Translations under genes and position numbers: made by a program
The notes under the pieces: generated by a model
Databases searched by the model: none
The model's input: the letters and a program-made list of their open reading frames with translations, nothing else
What the model was told of the DNA's origin: nothing
Source of the DNA: Methanosarcina thermophila TM-1
GTDB taxonomy: Archaea > Halobacteriota > Methanosarcinia > Methanosarcinales > Methanosarcinaceae
Assembly (NCBI RefSeq): GCF_000969885.1
Contig: NZ_CP009501.1
Span: 2,680,908 to 2,744,907 of the forward strand
DNA: 64,000 bases
Direction: 5' to 3'
Part shown: piece by piece, positions 35,575-45,577 of the stretch
How positions within the stretch are numbered: position 1 is the stretch's first letter
Layout of the letters: the number at the start of each line of letters is the position of its first letter

Positions 35575-35838
35575 ATGGCAAAGGCAGATAAGAAAAACAA
35601 AAAAATAGTTCAGTCGAAAAAATGTGTTGGATGCGGAATCTGTGCTTCCGTTTGCCCTGTAAATGTAAAACTGATGAAAAGTGAAGACTTTGATCCCGAA
35701 ACCTCTGAACTGGGAATCAGGATCCTGGGCGGAGTAGCAGTTATCAATGATGAAGTTTGTGTCCGCTGTGGTGCTTGCTCAAAGATTTGCCCTGTGGAAT
35801 CTCTGACCGTAGTGGATATGGGATCCGCAGCTGCATAA
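35575..35838 (+). CDS. 2[4Fe-4S] ferredoxin
   Basis: An 87-residue ferredoxin with two cluster motifs, CVGCGICASVCPVNV (about 17-31) and CVRCGACSKICPVES (about 62-76), separated by a 30-residue insert. It begins with a Lys-rich segment. It carries electrons between cytoplasmic oxidoreductases; the partner cannot be told from context. GAGGTGA stands just before the ATG. Confidence 0.93.
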   Translation: MAKADKKNKKIVQSKKCVGCGICASVCPVNVKLMKSEDFDPETSELGIRILGGVAVINDEVCVRCGACSKICPVESLTVVDMGSAAA

Positions 35839-35874
35839 CTGAATTTTAAGTAAAAATAGGAAAAATAATAGGAG

Positions 35875-35895
35875 AAATGCTGGTTTTCAGCATTT
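35875..35895 (+). terminator. Hairpin after the ferredoxin gene
   Basis: AAATGCTG - GTTTT - CAGCATTT makes a perfect 8-bp stem followed by a T-rich tail (TATTTTTTATT). Lies 37 bp past the ferredoxin stop, between convergent genes. Confidence 0.7.
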
Positions 35896-35981
35896 TATTT
35901 TTTATTCTGTCCCTTAAAGCAGGATAGTACTGGTGAATAGCTTTTAAGGGATGGTCGATCTAAACGGATGAGCTAACCAAC

Positions 35982-36191
35982 TTATAACATTTCTTTTGCT
36001 AGTCTTATATCTTCAGCTTTTACGGTTTTTCTGCCTGCATGTTCTGCAAGTTTTATTGCTTCTCTTGAGATCTCAAGTCCATATTCTTCCAGAATTTCTG
36101 TAAGAGCTATTCCCACACTCTCACTTACTCTATGAGCACCTGCAGTCCTTATTAAACGCTCAATTGGTGCAAATGGTATTACTTTTGCCAT
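35982..36191 (-). CDS. Archaeal histone
   Basis: A 69-residue histone-fold protein from the ATG at 36191 (MAKVIPFAPIERLIR), with GGAGG 6 nt upstream; an in-frame TTG at 36203 is less likely. The fold covers the whole chain: helix 1 IERLIRTAG, SESVGIALTEILEEYG as the long helix 2, and TVKAEDIRLAKEML. It forms dimers that wrap DNA. No tails. Its gene is convergent with the ferredoxin. Confidence 0.95.
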   Translation of the reverse strand: MAKVIPFAPIERLIRTAGAHRVSESVGIALTEILEEYGLEISREAIKLAEHAGRKTVKAEDIRLAKEML

Positions 36192-36814
36192 ATTATCCTC
36201 CAATCTACTTTTTTTGCTGATATATACCTTATAATCCCTGATTTTGTACTCAGATTCTATAAATAACTTTGCTTATATTTGGATTTTTTCACTATCTACT
36301 CAGCCTTTAATACATTTTTGCTCTCCAAATTGTTATATCCGGGTTTTATCAACTTACAAGCCTTCATAAACCTTTTGAAAAAACTTCTTGAGCGCAAACT
36401 TTTTAGAAAAAAGTTTGATCACAAGCCTTTTCAAAAAAGGCTTGAGCGAAAACCCCGAGCAACGGCGTGGTCAAGCGGCGCAACGCTTGGTGATAAACCG
36501 GCGCAACAATTTCGGCATGCCTTTTGGATTTGAGAACCTTATTTCAAACCTTCCGGTGCGATCGATGGGTACGAGAGTCGCGGCACAGCGGTTGAGCTCA
36601 AGAGGTTTTATTATTGAGTGGTTGGAAGGATATTTTCTATGATTCTGATATGTATCGTGGTTATAACTATTGATTAGATTTCTTTGCTGATGATAATGAC
36701 AGCAGGTATGTTTTTCTGACAGATCAGCGTTTAACGGTTATTGAGGCTTGAATGTCTCAGGTGAAGCTTTCTTTTTCGAAATCTTGATATGAGATTATCC
36801 GAATCTAATCAGAT
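36192..36814. other. Intergenic region containing a dispersed repeat
   Basis: Contains the histone promoter (rightmost of the minus-strand gene), copy A of the two-hairpin repeat (36360-36485) and about 330 bp without a gene. No convincing small gene is seen. Confidence 0.6.
36360..36485 (+). repeat. Dispersed two-hairpin repeat, copy A
   Basis: Two perfect 10-bp hairpins: CAAACTTTTT - AGA - AAAAAGTTTG (36395-36417) and CAAGCCTTTT - CAA - AAAAGGCTTG (36422-36444). A GC-rich tail (36462-36485) is identical over 24 bp to the reverse complement of 49991-50014 in copy B. Stem 2 differs from copy B at two pairs, C:G to A:T and G:C to A:T, each with compensating change. No open frame fits it. Confidence 0.85.
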
Positions 36815-37771
36815 ATGCTTTTACAGGAACTCCTTGGCATTGATGAAGAGATCTATTTTGTAGAGGAAAGTTATCTCGCCCAGAGGACTCTCAAGCGTAC
36901 GCTTGATTATCTTAAGGGGGTACGGAAGTTTGCAGAGGAAGGGCAGATACGACTATTGAGGGTCCGGGAAGGAGAGCATACGCTCGGGATACTGGTTTTT
37001 AATCAGGCAGATGAGGAAGTCCCTGTGAATTTCTGGTCGGTTTTTACAGGCGCTCTTGCGGAAACTCGCTCAAAGAAAGACTTTGAGGTTCTTATGGATT
37101 CTCTTCTTGCTTTTAATCTACCTGAGAAAGATATTGAGGTCTCTTCGGAAAGTTGGCGAGATGCCGTCAATGAATATTACTCCCTTATGCTTGTAAACCG
37201 TAACCTTTGTGAGGGCTGTTCTGTTAAGCCCGAGTCTTATGAAAGTGTTTTTTCCGAAAATCGTGTGCGAAGAGTAGCAGAAGTTTTTGATATTCTTCAA
37301 GAAAAGGGTTTTTATCCTGAAGGCAAGGTTCTTGAGGTTTGTTGTGGAAACGGGATGTCTACAATTGCCCTTTACAGACTCGGGCTTGACCCACTGGCTG
37401 TAGAAATCAATAAATGCGCAGTCTGCCAGGGGCTTGAGCAGGGAGTTTTAAACCCCAGAAAAACGATTGTAATGGACGCAACCACCCTTTCACGATATTT
37501 TGAGCCTGGAAGCTTTGATGCAGTAATGGGATTTATGCTGGGGCTTGTCTATGAATTTAATAAAGAACTCTGGATAGGCATTATGAGAGAAGCAGTCTCG
37601 GTTGCAAAAGAGGGCGGTCTCATACTTTTTACAGTCAGCAGCAAACCTGAGATTGAGATTCTTGCCAGGGCTTTGCTCAGGATGGGAGTCGAAGGGGAGA
37701 TTGTAGATAACACAGACTCTGAGGGGACTTACGATCAGTGGTTCTTTGTAGGAAGAAAACAGAAAGCTTGA
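36815..37771 (+). CDS. Class I SAM-dependent methyltransferase
   Basis: A 318-residue protein. The N-terminal half (about 1-160) is a domain I do not recognise. The C-terminal half is a Rossmann methyltransferase: motif I VLEVCCGNGMST (about 172-183), acidic loop AVEINK, and SFDAVMGFMLG. SAM binding is well supported; the substrate is unknown. One CxxC-type pair (NLCEGCSVKP) lies between the halves. No operon partner; a short leader follows the copy A repeat. Confidence 0.75.
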   Translation: MLLQELLGIDEEIYFVEESYLAQRTLKRTLDYLKGVRKFAEEGQIRLLRVREGEHTLGILVFNQADEEVPVNFWSVFTGALAETRSKKDFEVLMDSLLAFNLPEKDIEVSSESWRDAVNEYYSLMLVNRNLCEGCSVKPESYESVFSENRVRRVAEVFDILQEKGFYPEGKVLEVCCGNGMSTIALYRLGLDPLAVEINKCAVCQGLEQGVLNPRKTIVMDATTLSRYFEPGSFDAVMGFMLGLVYEFNKELWIGIMREAVSVAKEGGLILFTVSSKPEIEILARALLRMGVEGEIVDNTDSEGTYDQWFFVGRKQKA

Positions 37772-38451
37772 TTACAGGTGGAATTCCTGGAAAATTTATA
37801 TTTTTCACTTCAAACTGATTTATTTTTAACCTTTTAAATGTTTAATCTTTCCTGGTCTCCAATCTCTTAATTATTTTGCAGCCCAACGGTTATCTTCCAG
37901 CCTCATCGATTAAAGTTCACTGCTTATTTGCTGGATATCTGCTGCTTGTTTATCTCATTTTTGATACTCACAGGTTACGTTCCAAAAAAGACCAGTTCTG
38001 AATAAGTAATAAGTTCCTCAATATTTCAGGAATTAGAAAGCTTCTTTCCTGCAAATTCAATCTGTTTCATAAATCAAAAACATCTTCATAAAACTACTTT
38101 TTTTAATGTCAACAACCAAAAAGTATATACTTGTTAACAATGGTATATTAAAGGATTCTTATCAACGCAGATTAGTTGAGTACTGCGTTTAAGACTATAA
38201 AATTGATTTCCTCTGATTGTGGTTTCAGAAAGCCGGTTAAACCGAATAATATAAACCCTTTTCCCGGCAAAACCGCAAGAAATCATGCTAAAATTACAAT
38301 TAGAAATTTAATTCACTTTACTCAAACCGGATCAAAGTATTAACCGATATATTTCTGGGATATTAAACGAAGCCCTCTGGAAAACCATTCAAAATATACT
38401 GTCAAGAATGGTAAACCCGGTTATCTTGATTCGCTTTTAAGAGGTTCATCC
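37772..38451. other. Intergenic region upstream of pycB
   Basis: 680 bp with no gene visible. It holds perfect short palindromes AAGTATATACTT (38121-38132) and TTGTTAACAA (38131-38140), a TATA-like AAAATATACT (38391-38400) and a dyad at 38410-38425. Much of the left half is AT-rich. Confidence 0.6.
38391..38425 (+). promoter_or_regulatory. pycBA promoter and candidate biotin-repressor site
   Basis: TATA-like AAAATATACT is followed by GGTAAACCCGGTTATC at 38410-38425, an imperfect dyad covering the predicted transcription start. GTAAACC and GGTTAtC resemble half-sites of bacterial BirA operators, but without the usual 14-15 nt spacer. The operon-linked birA encodes an HTH domain. Speculative. 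Confidence 0.4.
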
Positions 38452-40170
38452 ATGAGTGTAAAAATTACCGAAACCATTCTCCGGGATGCACATCAGTCCC
38501 TCCTGGCAACCAGAATGCGGACAAGAGATATGCTCGAAGTGGTTGAGCAGCTGGACCAGATCGGGTATTTCTCCCTCGAAATGTGGGGAGGTGCTACCTT
38601 TGACAGCTGTATTCGCTACCTTAATGAAGATCCATGGCAGCGGCTAAGGGATATCAAAAAAGGACTGAGCAATACCTATGCACAGATGCTGCTCAGGGGT
38701 CAAAACCTTGTAGGGTACAGGCACTATTCGGATGATGTGGTCGAGAAATTCGTTACTAAGTCCTACCAGAATGGAATTGACGTTTTCCGGATTTTTGATG
38801 CGGTTAATGATATCCGGAACATGGAATTCTCTATCAAGGTAGCAAAAAAGCTTGGTGCTCACGTTCAGGGTACAGTCTGCTATACAATAAGTCCAGTGCA
38901 CACTGTTGAGAAATATGTTGAGCTTGCAAAACAGCTTCAAGAACTTGAGTGCGATTCCATCTGCATCAAAGATATGGCAGGTCTTCTTTCCCCTAACGCT
39001 GCTACCCAGATAATAAATTCCATGAAAAAAGAGATCTCCGTTCCAATTTCTCTGCACTGCCACTGTACCTCAGGAATGGCGCCTATGAGTTATATGGCAG
39101 CCTGTGAGGCAGGGGTGGATATTCTGGATACTGCACTTTCTCCCCTTGCCTGGGGAACTTCCCAGCCTCCGACTGAGACAGTTGTAGCTGCCCTTAAAGG
39201 CACTCCTTATGATACGGGGCTTGATCTCGAAGCTTTTGAAGAGGTCGTTAAATACTTTAAAGGTTTGAGAGACAAATACAGGGGTATACTTGACCCTATT
39301 TCCGAGCAGATCGATACTAATGTCCTTATCTATCAGATCCCGGGAGGGATGCTCTCAAATCTGGTTTCTCAATTAAAGGAGCAAAATGCTCTTGATAAGT
39401 ATGAAACTGTTCTTGAGGAGATGCCAAAGGTTAGAGAAGAACTCGGATATCCGCCTCTTGTCACTCCCACAAGCCAGATAGTGGGTACCCAGGCAGTGCT
39501 TAACGTGCTCATGGGCGAGCGCTATAAGGTTATTCCTAAAGAAGTAAAGGACTATGTGCGTGGACTTTACGGGCGACCTCCTGCTCCCATAAGCCCTGAG
39601 ATAATAGGCAAAGTGATCGGAGATGAGGAACCTATTCACTGCCGCCCTGCCGATCTTCTTAAGCCTGAATATGAAAAAAGGAAAAAGGAGGCTGAGGAGA
39701 TGGGCATTGCAAAATCCGAGGAAGATATCCTTACCTATATCCTCTATCCGGCTATAGCCCCCAAATTCCTGAAAGGAGAAATGGAAGAAGAAGCTCTGGC
39801 AGTCGTTACCCCCCCTTCAGTTCAGCAGGAGTATGCAATTCCAAACCATTTCAAGGTTGAAGTAGACGATGAGGTCTACGAGGTCAAGGTTGAGCCGCTG
39901 GGCGGTGGAATTTCCGTATCTGAGGCATCTCCCAAGAAACCAAATCCCGAGTCCGTTAAAGGAGCTGTATGCAGTTCAATGCAGGGCATGATCCTCTCTC
40001 TTAAGGTCAAGGTCGAAGACACCGTCTCAGAAGGCGATACAGTCGCTATTATCGAAGCTATGAAAATGGAGAATGCTGTCCACGCTCCCACTTCAGGCAT
40101 TGTAAAAGAAATTTTCGTTTCTGAAGGTGACACTGTATCTCCCGGTGACATAATAATGTCAATCGAATAA
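38452..40170 (+). CDS. pycB: Pyruvate carboxylase subunit B (carboxyltransferase + biotin carrier)
   Basis: A 572-residue subunit. The HMGL-like carboxyltransferase TIM barrel occupies about 1-300 ([18 protein letters not shown] start; [19 protein letters not shown]), followed by the PYC/OADA domain, a proline-rich linker and the C-terminal biotinyl domain with EAMKMENAV; the lysine near 537 carries biotin. It transfers carboxyl from biotin to pyruvate, making oxaloacetate for biosynthesis. The order pycB-pycA has a 22-nt gap. Confidence 0.95.
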   Translation: MSVKITETILRDAHQSLLATRMRTRDMLEVVEQLDQIGYFSLEMWGGATFDSCIRYLNEDPWQRLRDIKKGLSNTYAQMLLRGQNLVGYRHYSDDVVEKFVTKSYQNGIDVFRIFDAVNDIRNMEFSIKVAKKLGAHVQGTVCYTISPVHTVEKYVELAKQLQELECDSICIKDMAGLLSPNAATQIINSMKKEISVPISLHCHCTSGMAPMSYMAACEAGVDILDTALSPLAWGTSQPPTETVVAALKGTPYDTGLDLEAFEEVVKYFKGLRDKYRGILDPISEQIDTNVLIYQIPGGMLSNLVSQLKEQNALDKYETVLEEMPKVREELGYPPLVTPTSQIVGTQAVLNVLMGERYKVIPKEVKDYVRGLYGRPPAPISPEIIGKVIGDEEPIHCRPADLLKPEYEKRKKEAEEMGIAKSEEDILTYILYPAIAPKFLKGEMEEEALAVVTPPSVQQEYAIPNHFKVEVDDEVYEVKVEPLGGGISVSEASPKKPNPESVKGAVCSSMQGMILSLKVKVEDTVSEGDTVAIIEAMKMENAVHAPTSGIVKEIFVSEGDTVSPGDIIMSIE

Positions 40171-40192
40171 ATGTGACGAGGTGAAAGGTATC

Positions 40193-41674
40193 ATGTTCAA
40201 AAAAGTACTCGTCGCAAACCGCGGTGAGATTGCGATAAGGGTTATGCGTGCCTGCCGAGAACTCGGTATCTCTACAGTCGCAGTCTGTTCGGAAGCTGAC
40301 AAAAATGCCCTTTTTGCCAAGTATGCTGATGAGGCCTACCTGATAGGCCCGGCTCCTTCCAGCCAGAGCTATCTGAATATGGAGGCTATCCTTGCAGTTG
40401 CAAAAAGCACAGGAGCTGAAGCAATTCATCCGGGCTACGGCCTCCTTTCCGAAAACCCTGTCTTTGCAAAACGCTGTGAAGAAGAAGGAATTGTTTTCAT
40501 AGGGCCCCCCAGTCATGTGATTGCCGAGATGGGAAGCAAGATAAGGGCAAGGAACCTTATGATGAAGGCTGGCGTGCCTGTAGTGCCTGGAACGATGGAT
40601 GCAGTTGAGGATGTGGATGAGGCTCTGAAGATAGCGGAAGAAATTGGCTATCCTGTCCTGATCAAAGCCTCGGCAGGAGGCGGCGGAATTGGAATGAAAG
40701 TGGTACATTGCAGGGATGAACTTGCCGCCGCACTTAGCTCAACCAGACAAATGGCTGGCTCGGCTTTTGGGGACTCCTCGGTCTTCATCGAAAAATATGC
40801 AGAAGAACCAAGGCACATAGAAATTCAGATTCTGGCAGATGGGTATGGAAACACAATTTACCTCTCAGATAGAGAGTGTTCCATCCAGAGAAGGCATCAG
40901 AAGCTCATTGAGGAAGCTCCTTCTCCTATCATGACCCCTGAACTCAGGGCAAAGATGGGAGAAGCTGCAGTCAGAGTAGCAAAGACAATTGGTTATGTAA
41001 ACGCTGGCACAGTGGAGTTTCTTTATTCAAAGGGCAACTTCTATTTCCTTGAGGTCAATACTCGCCTGCAGGTCGAACACGGGATAACCGAAATGGTAAC
41101 TGGTGTTGACATCGTAAGGGAACAGTTAAGGATAGCCTGGGGAGAAAAACTTGAGCTTAAGCAGGAAGATATCACCATTAACGGGCATGCTATCGAGTGC
41201 AGGATCAACGCGGAAGATCCGTTAAATGATTTTGCACCTTCTCCTGGAAAGATCCGGGGATATCGGTCTGCAGGCGGTCCTGGAGTTAGGGTGGATAGCG
41301 GAGTACATACAGGTTACACGATCTCTCCATACTACGACTCGATGATCTCGAAGCTTTGTGTCTGGGCAAAGACAAGAGATGCAGCGATTGCCAGGATGGA
41401 ACGAGCGCTTTATGAATATGTGATTGTTGGAGTAAAAACCAATATTCCTTTCCACAAGGCAGTTATGCGCAACCCGGCTTTCCGCAGAGGTGACCTTACA
41501 ACGTCTTTTATCGAAGATCAGAAGATTATGGAGTCAGTTGAAGAGGTCGTCAAAGCGGATGCTGAAAAGGGAGCTACTCTTGCCTCAGCTCTTGAAGCAA
41601 AAGACAAAAAAGTTGCAGCTATCACTGCTGCTGTACACGCCTATGTGAGCATGGCACAAAAAAGGCAGCGCTGA
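40193..41674 (+). CDS. pycA: Pyruvate carboxylase subunit A (biotin carboxylase)
   Basis: A 493-residue biotin carboxylase. ATG at 40193 ([20 protein letters not shown]) follows a GAGGTGA Shine-Dalgarno; a GTG at 40181 would add four residues. ATP-grasp motifs [14 protein letters not shown] and the carboxylase loop [27 protein letters not shown], are intact. It carboxylates biotin on PycB with ATP and bicarbonate. Adjacent to pycB and 110 nt before birA. Confidence 0.96.
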   Translation: MFKKVLVANRGEIAIRVMRACRELGISTVAVCSEADKNALFAKYADEAYLIGPAPSSQSYLNMEAILAVAKSTGAEAIHPGYGLLSENPVFAKRCEEEGIVFIGPPSHVIAEMGSKIRARNLMMKAGVPVVPGTMDAVEDVDEALKIAEEIGYPVLIKASAGGGGIGMKVVHCRDELAAALSSTRQMAGSAFGDSSVFIEKYAEEPRHIEIQILADGYGNTIYLSDRECSIQRRHQKLIEEAPSPIMTPELRAKMGEAAVRVAKTIGYVNAGTVEFLYSKGNFYFLEVNTRLQVEHGITEMVTGVDIVREQLRIAWGEKLELKQEDITINGHAIECRINAEDPLNDFAPSPGKIRGYRSAGGPGVRVDSGVHTGYTISPYYDSMISKLCVWAKTRDAAIARMERALYEYVIVGVKTNIPFHKAVMRNPAFRRGDLTTSFIEDQKIMESVEEVVKADAEKGATLASALEAKDKKVAAITAAVHAYVSMAQKRQR

Positions 41675-41784
41675 AAGATGTCCTCCTGAGAAACAGGGAC
41701 AGAACTTCTGACAGTTAGATATGAAACAGTTTGAACTAAATAATTATATACGGTGGAGCGTATACATTTGTATGGGGTGCACGG

Positions 41785-42762
41785 ATGGGAGACAAAAGAT
41801 CTCGGATTATCAAGGCACTTAAAGATGCACAGAAAAGCCCTGTTTCCGGAGAGGAATTGGGGCTCAAGTTAGGGATCTCAAGGACAATGGTCTGGAAGTA
41901 TATCAAATCCCTTCAGGCGGATGGCTATGAAATAGAATCATCTCCGAAAAGAGGATATGTCTTGAAATCCGTACCCCAACTCCTGTACCCGGAAGAAATC
42001 CAGATGGGGCTCAAGACAACCCTTCTGGGGAAAAAAATTCATTATTTCGAAGAAGTAACTTCAACAAATAATATTGCAAAAGAGATTGCAGCATCGGAAG
42101 AAGAAGGAACACTTGTAATTGCCGAAGTGCAAAAAGGAGGCCGGGGAAGGATGGGCAGAGAATGGGTCTCTCCTCACGGCGGGATCTGGATGTCAGTAAT
42201 CCTGAAACCCGGAATTCCTCTCAGGCACGCCTCAAGGCTTACCCTGATTGCAGGGCTTGCGGTTGCAAATGTTATTCGTAATATGGGCCTTGACGCCAGC
42301 ATTAAATGGCCAAATGATGTCCGAATAAATGGAAAAAAGGTTTGCGGAATTCTTACTGAGGCAAAGGCTGAAGTGGATAGAGTAGACTATGTTGTGGTTG
42401 GAATAGGGATCAATGTAAACATGGATTTAAAGGATATCCCGGAATCTATCCGTGCAGGCTCTACAACTTTGAAAGTTGAGCTTGGAAGACATATAAAGAG
42501 AGTTTCGTTCCTTCAGGATTTGCTCTTCGAGCTCGAGCAGCAATACATAAATTTCAAGATCCGTCCGTTCTCACATATTCTCAACGAATGGCTTGCTCTT
42601 TCCGATACTATAGGAAAAGAGGTAAAGGTCACAACGCCTTCACGAATAATTGAAGGAAAAGCCATAGGAATAACCCCCGACGGAGCTCTAGTAATTAAAA
42701 AAGCTGACGATACAAAAGAAGAAATTATTGCAGGCAGATGCATTTATGCGCGTCCCAGATAA
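41785..42762 (+). CDS. birA: Biotin protein ligase with N-terminal HTH (BirA type)
   Basis: A 325-residue two-part protein. Residues 1-65 form a winged helix (SGEELGLKLGISRTMVWKYI); 75-270 the ligase, with GGRGRMGREWVSPHGGIWMS, ASIKWPNDVRINGKKVCGIL and GIGINVN; the remainder is the C-terminal SH3-like domain. It joins biotin to PycB and, through the HTH, can repress the biotin regulon. Has its own promoter with an inverted repeat TATACG - GTGGAG - CGTATA at 41747-41764. Confidence 0.93.
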   Translation: MGDKRSRIIKALKDAQKSPVSGEELGLKLGISRTMVWKYIKSLQADGYEIESSPKRGYVLKSVPQLLYPEEIQMGLKTTLLGKKIHYFEEVTSTNNIAKEIAASEEEGTLVIAEVQKGGRGRMGREWVSPHGGIWMSVILKPGIPLRHASRLTLIAGLAVANVIRNMGLDASIKWPNDVRINGKKVCGILTEAKAEVDRVDYVVVGIGINVNMDLKDIPESIRAGSTTLKVELGRHIKRVSFLQDLLFELEQQYINFKIRPFSHILNEWLALSDTIGKEVKVTTPSRIIEGKAIGITPDGALVIKKADDTKEEIIAGRCIYARPR

Positions 42763-43369
42763 ACCTGGAAGGAAGGAAAATAAGAAGATAAACTTCGCTC
42801 CTGTATTTTCCTTTTTACTCCTTATCTCTTTATGTTTTTCAGTTCTCTTTTACTCCATGTCACCTAGTTTAGCCGCTGACAATAAAGAAAAACTTACCAT
42901 CATCTTAATCGATGGAGAAGAGATTTACTTAAGGTCAGGTAGCTCTTACACCTTCTTGCAGGATTATCAGCTTTATATAAAGGGTACTGATACTGAAGGC
43001 AAAAGAGTCTGGGTTGAACTTAGCAGAAAAGGAGTTCCCCTTCAGGATGCAATTGTCACTGAAGGCTCCCAGTTCGTATATATGCAGAATTCCACTGAAA
43101 TCCTTAATCTGACTGTGAATACGATATACGCAGGAGCGGATGGAGTACTGGTCAGGTTCTCACCTGTATACCAGTATCTTGATACCAGGCTTCCCATGCC
43201 TCAAAACCCAGTCGAATCGCATGAGAATGTTTCGGAAAAAAACGTCTCCCCCGACTACCCTGAAATGGAACCGCAGGCAAAGGATTTTGATATGCCTCTC
43301 TTCCTCTTGGGACTGGGTACCGTGCTTCTGGCGACAGGTTTCTTTGCAGGAAAAAGGAAGGGAAAATAA
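42746..43369 (+). CDS. Membrane-anchored protein with one S-layer-like domain
   Basis: A 207-residue protein from the ATG at 42746 (MRVPDKPGRKENK), overlapping the birA end by 17 nt; an earlier in-frame TTG is unlikely. An N-terminal hydrophobic segment (FSFLLLISLCFSVLFYSM) is probably a signal or anchor. Residues about 50-155 resemble the S-layer duplication domain of Methanosarcina. A C-terminal membrane helix (PLFLLGLGTVLLATGFFAG) ends with a basic tail. It is likely exposed on the outer face. Function unknown. Confidence 0.7.
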   Translation: MRVPDKPGRKENKKINFAPVFSFLLLISLCFSVLFYSMSPSLAADNKEKLTIILIDGEEIYLRSGSSYTFLQDYQLYIKGTDTEGKRVWVELSRKGVPLQDAIVTEGSQFVYMQNSTEILNLTVNTIYAGADGVLVRFSPVYQYLDTRLPMPQNPVESHENVSEKNVSPDYPEMEPQAKDFDMPLFLLGLGTVLLATGFFAGKRKGK

Positions 43370-43547
43370 CTTTTTTAACGCTGGACGGCAAAAAGAAATT
43401 TAGTTAAAATTTATAAGCCGGATGCAGTTTTCTCTAAAACCGATTTTTCCTCTGAAACTGACTTTTCTCTGAAACTGATTTTTCTCTGAAACTAATTTTT
43501 CCCAGAACTGATTTTTCTCGCCAGCTTCCTGTGAATTTCCCGAGTGC

Positions 43548-44507
43548 TTATTCGTTGGAAAATTTTACGTCTCCTCTCTCGATAAGAAGTTTTAGATCTT
43601 CAAGAGTCAGGCGAGCGTTTTTCTGAAGTTTCTCGCGGGCATCGCTGTGTTTTTGGCTTACTTTGTGCTCGTCTTTTGTAAGCTGCAGGTCTTTTAACCT
43701 GTCAAGATATAAAGAGAGTTCCTTACGGCTGCTAGCGATGCTGTTTTTAAGCGGGTCAATTTTTTCTTTGATTGAATTTATATTCATGATTTTATCAGTA
43801 AGCTGGGCATGGTACATGTTTGCCTCTTTCCGAATCTCATCAGCAGATTTGAAATTTTCAAGCATTTCCAGGTGGTATGCCTGAGATTCTTCTGAAAGAG
43901 CCTGAATTTTTTCATGGAATTCATCCCCTTTTTTGTGAATTCCTTTTGACTGTTTATACCTCTCCTGAATTTGTGCATGCAGTTCATTTGCCTTCTTTGC
44001 AGCTTGCAGGCGTTTACTGAGGTCATTCAATTTCTGGAAAATTTTAATTTCCACAGCAAGAGGCAGTTCTTTGTTAAGAAAAGAGTCAAGTTCGGCTTCA
44101 TAAGCCTTTGTGAGAGATTCCACACTTCCGTGAGAAAGTTTATTCCATTCGTCCCGCTGTTCCTTGAGTTCCGCAATCCCTGAAAACAGTTCTTGTGTCT
44201 TTGAGTTTACTTCACTTCTTTTCTCCTTATACTCGCTGATTATTTTGTTAATCTCATCCCGTTTATCTCTCAATTCCTGTGCTTTTGCAACCTTTTCCTT
44301 AACCTGCTGGTTCAGAGAGTCTCTCTTTTCTTTCAGTTCCTCGATATCGGCTCTATTCATTTTCAGTTCCTTAAAAATCGAAGCCAACTGTCTTTCGCTT
44401 TTCTCTATCTTGCTCCTGAGCTCGTTTATTTTGCTCTTCAGCTCCCGTTCGTTAAGGTTTGAAAGGTCGGCCGTTGCAATTTCTGTAGTTGAAACGTCGT
44501 TGGTCAT
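43548..44507 (-). CDS. Archaeal coiled-coil protein (COG1340)
   Basis: A 319-residue, almost entirely helical protein from the ATG at 44507, with GGGGTGAG upstream; a GTG at 44516 would add three residues. Heptad patterns rich in Lys, Glu and Leu cover about 15-310. It matches, from memory, the COG1340 family of archaeal coiled-coil proteins. No enzyme motif, no membrane segment. It is the downstream partner of another coiled-coil gene 28 nt away and may form a complex with it. Confidence 0.75.
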   Translation of the reverse strand: MTNDVSTTEIATADLSNLNERELKSKINELRSKIEKSERQLASIFKELKMNRADIEELKEKRDSLNQQVKEKVAKAQELRDKRDEINKIISEYKEKRSEVNSKTQELFSGIAELKEQRDEWNKLSHGSVESLTKAYEAELDSFLNKELPLAVEIKIFQKLNDLSKRLQAAKKANELHAQIQERYKQSKGIHKKGDEFHEKIQALSEESQAYHLEMLENFKSADEIRKEANMYHAQLTDKIMNINSIKEKIDPLKNSIASSRKELSLYLDRLKDLQLTKDEHKVSQKHSDAREKLQKNARLTLEDLKLLIERGDVKFSNE

Positions 44508-44535
44508 GTGTCTCACCCCGTGTTTTCGAAGAAGG

Positions 44536-45159
44536 TTATGCTTTCAATTTTTCCCAGTAATTCAAGGCTTCTTCGTGGTTTTTTATTTTAGTGCTTAATC
44601 GTTTAAGCTGGGATCTGCTTTTTGAAATCTTTTCATTCTTGCTTCCGTCATCCTCTACAAGCTGCTTTTCAGACTGGATTATTTCTTTTAGTTCTTGATT
44701 TGCATTCCTGGCTTCTTCCATTCTGGCATCGACCTGCAGGAGAATATTCTCTTCACTTCCTGTTGCCTGAACAATCTCGCGCAGGTTTTCAATAAAATAG
44801 TCCTTAAGTCTTTGTTCCTCTTCGGGCTCTATCTGTCCTTTGAGCTTTTTAAGTTCTTCCTGAAGTTTTCTGGCAGTAATTGTATCCAGCTTCAGGAAGA
44901 TCTCTTTTTCAAGGATTGTTTCGGCTTGATGGTAGAACTGCTGGCGTTTCTCCTTGAGAACTTCTTTTCTCTCTTCCATTCGGATTCTGGAATTCTTTAC
45001 ATTTTTTATGTCTTCTTCAATCTGGGTCAGCTTACTGTCCAGCTCTGCAAATTCCTTTCTAGCCTCTTCCAGAAACCGTCTGTGTTTTTCCACAGCTGCG
45101 GAGATCAGTTCCCCTTCTGTCAACACTCTGATTCCGGCTTCTTCAATGTTTTCAGTCAC
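44536..45159 (-). CDS. Coiled-coil protein, partner of the downstream gene
   Basis: A 207-residue helical protein, starting MTENIEEAGIRVLTEGELIS. Coiled coils occupy about 25-85 and 95-200. No known catalytic motif. It lies immediately upstream of the larger coiled-coil gene on the same strand, separated by 28 nt, so the pair probably makes one assembly. Function unknown. Confidence 0.75.
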   Translation of the reverse strand: MTENIEEAGIRVLTEGELISAAVEKHRRFLEEARKEFAELDSKLTQIEEDIKNVKNSRIRMEERKEVLKEKRQQFYHQAETILEKEIFLKLDTITARKLQEELKKLKGQIEPEEEQRLKDYFIENLREIVQATGSEENILLQVDARMEEARNANQELKEIIQSEKQLVEDDGSKNEKISKSRSQLKRLSTKIKNHEEALNYWEKLKA

Positions 45160-45286
45160 AGTATCACAATCTGCATTTATTATTTATACATAGGCTGTTT
45201 TATTCCCTATATAATTAGCCCTGAATGCCAGTAATACTAGCTGTCGCTGACTCAGCTTCTCCAGGAACCAGTCACGCAATATCGAG

Positions 45287-45577
45287 TTAAACCCTGAAGA
45301 TCTGGGCATGGGGCACATTATCGATTATCATCACGGAATCCGGATCGATTAACCCATATTTTATGGCACACTCTATCGTTTTTTCTCCAAAGAGGTTTGC
45401 AGTCGTAGCTTCTTGTAGAGCTTCCTGTAGCTTTTCTCCGGAAACATGTTCCCCTTCATAAAAGACCCTGTTGATCTCAACTACGGTATTCCCGTATTTC
45501 AGGGTCCTTCCGAGCACTTCTCTGTCACAGGCTGCAACAAGGACATGCTCCCCATTTTTGTAGATTTTTAAATACAT
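45287..45577 (-). CDS. DUF424 family protein
   Basis: A 96-residue small soluble protein: MYLKIYKNGEHVLVAACDRE, then NRVFYEGEHVS and NLFGEKTIECAIKYGLIDP. Matches the archaeal DUF424 family by length and motifs. Function unknown; such genes often lie near replication or translation genes. It sits after mcm and before the coiled-coil pair, all on the minus strand. Confidence 0.85.
   Translation of the reverse strand: MYLKIYKNGEHVLVAACDREVLGRTLKYGNTVVEINRVFYEGEHVSGEKLQEALQEATTANLFGEKTIECAIKYGLIDPDSVMIIDNVPHAQIFRV

Noticed and set aside
36670-36720. Free-standing box C/D RNA (TGATGA and CTGA near 36693-36714)
   Set aside because: C box lacks the first purine, internal boxes are missing and no guide target could be named.
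38108-38138. Classical BirA site from the inverted repeat GTCAACAA and TTGTTAAC
   Set aside because: The arms have the reverse order to bacterial BirA sites and one mismatch, and the site is far from the predicted start.
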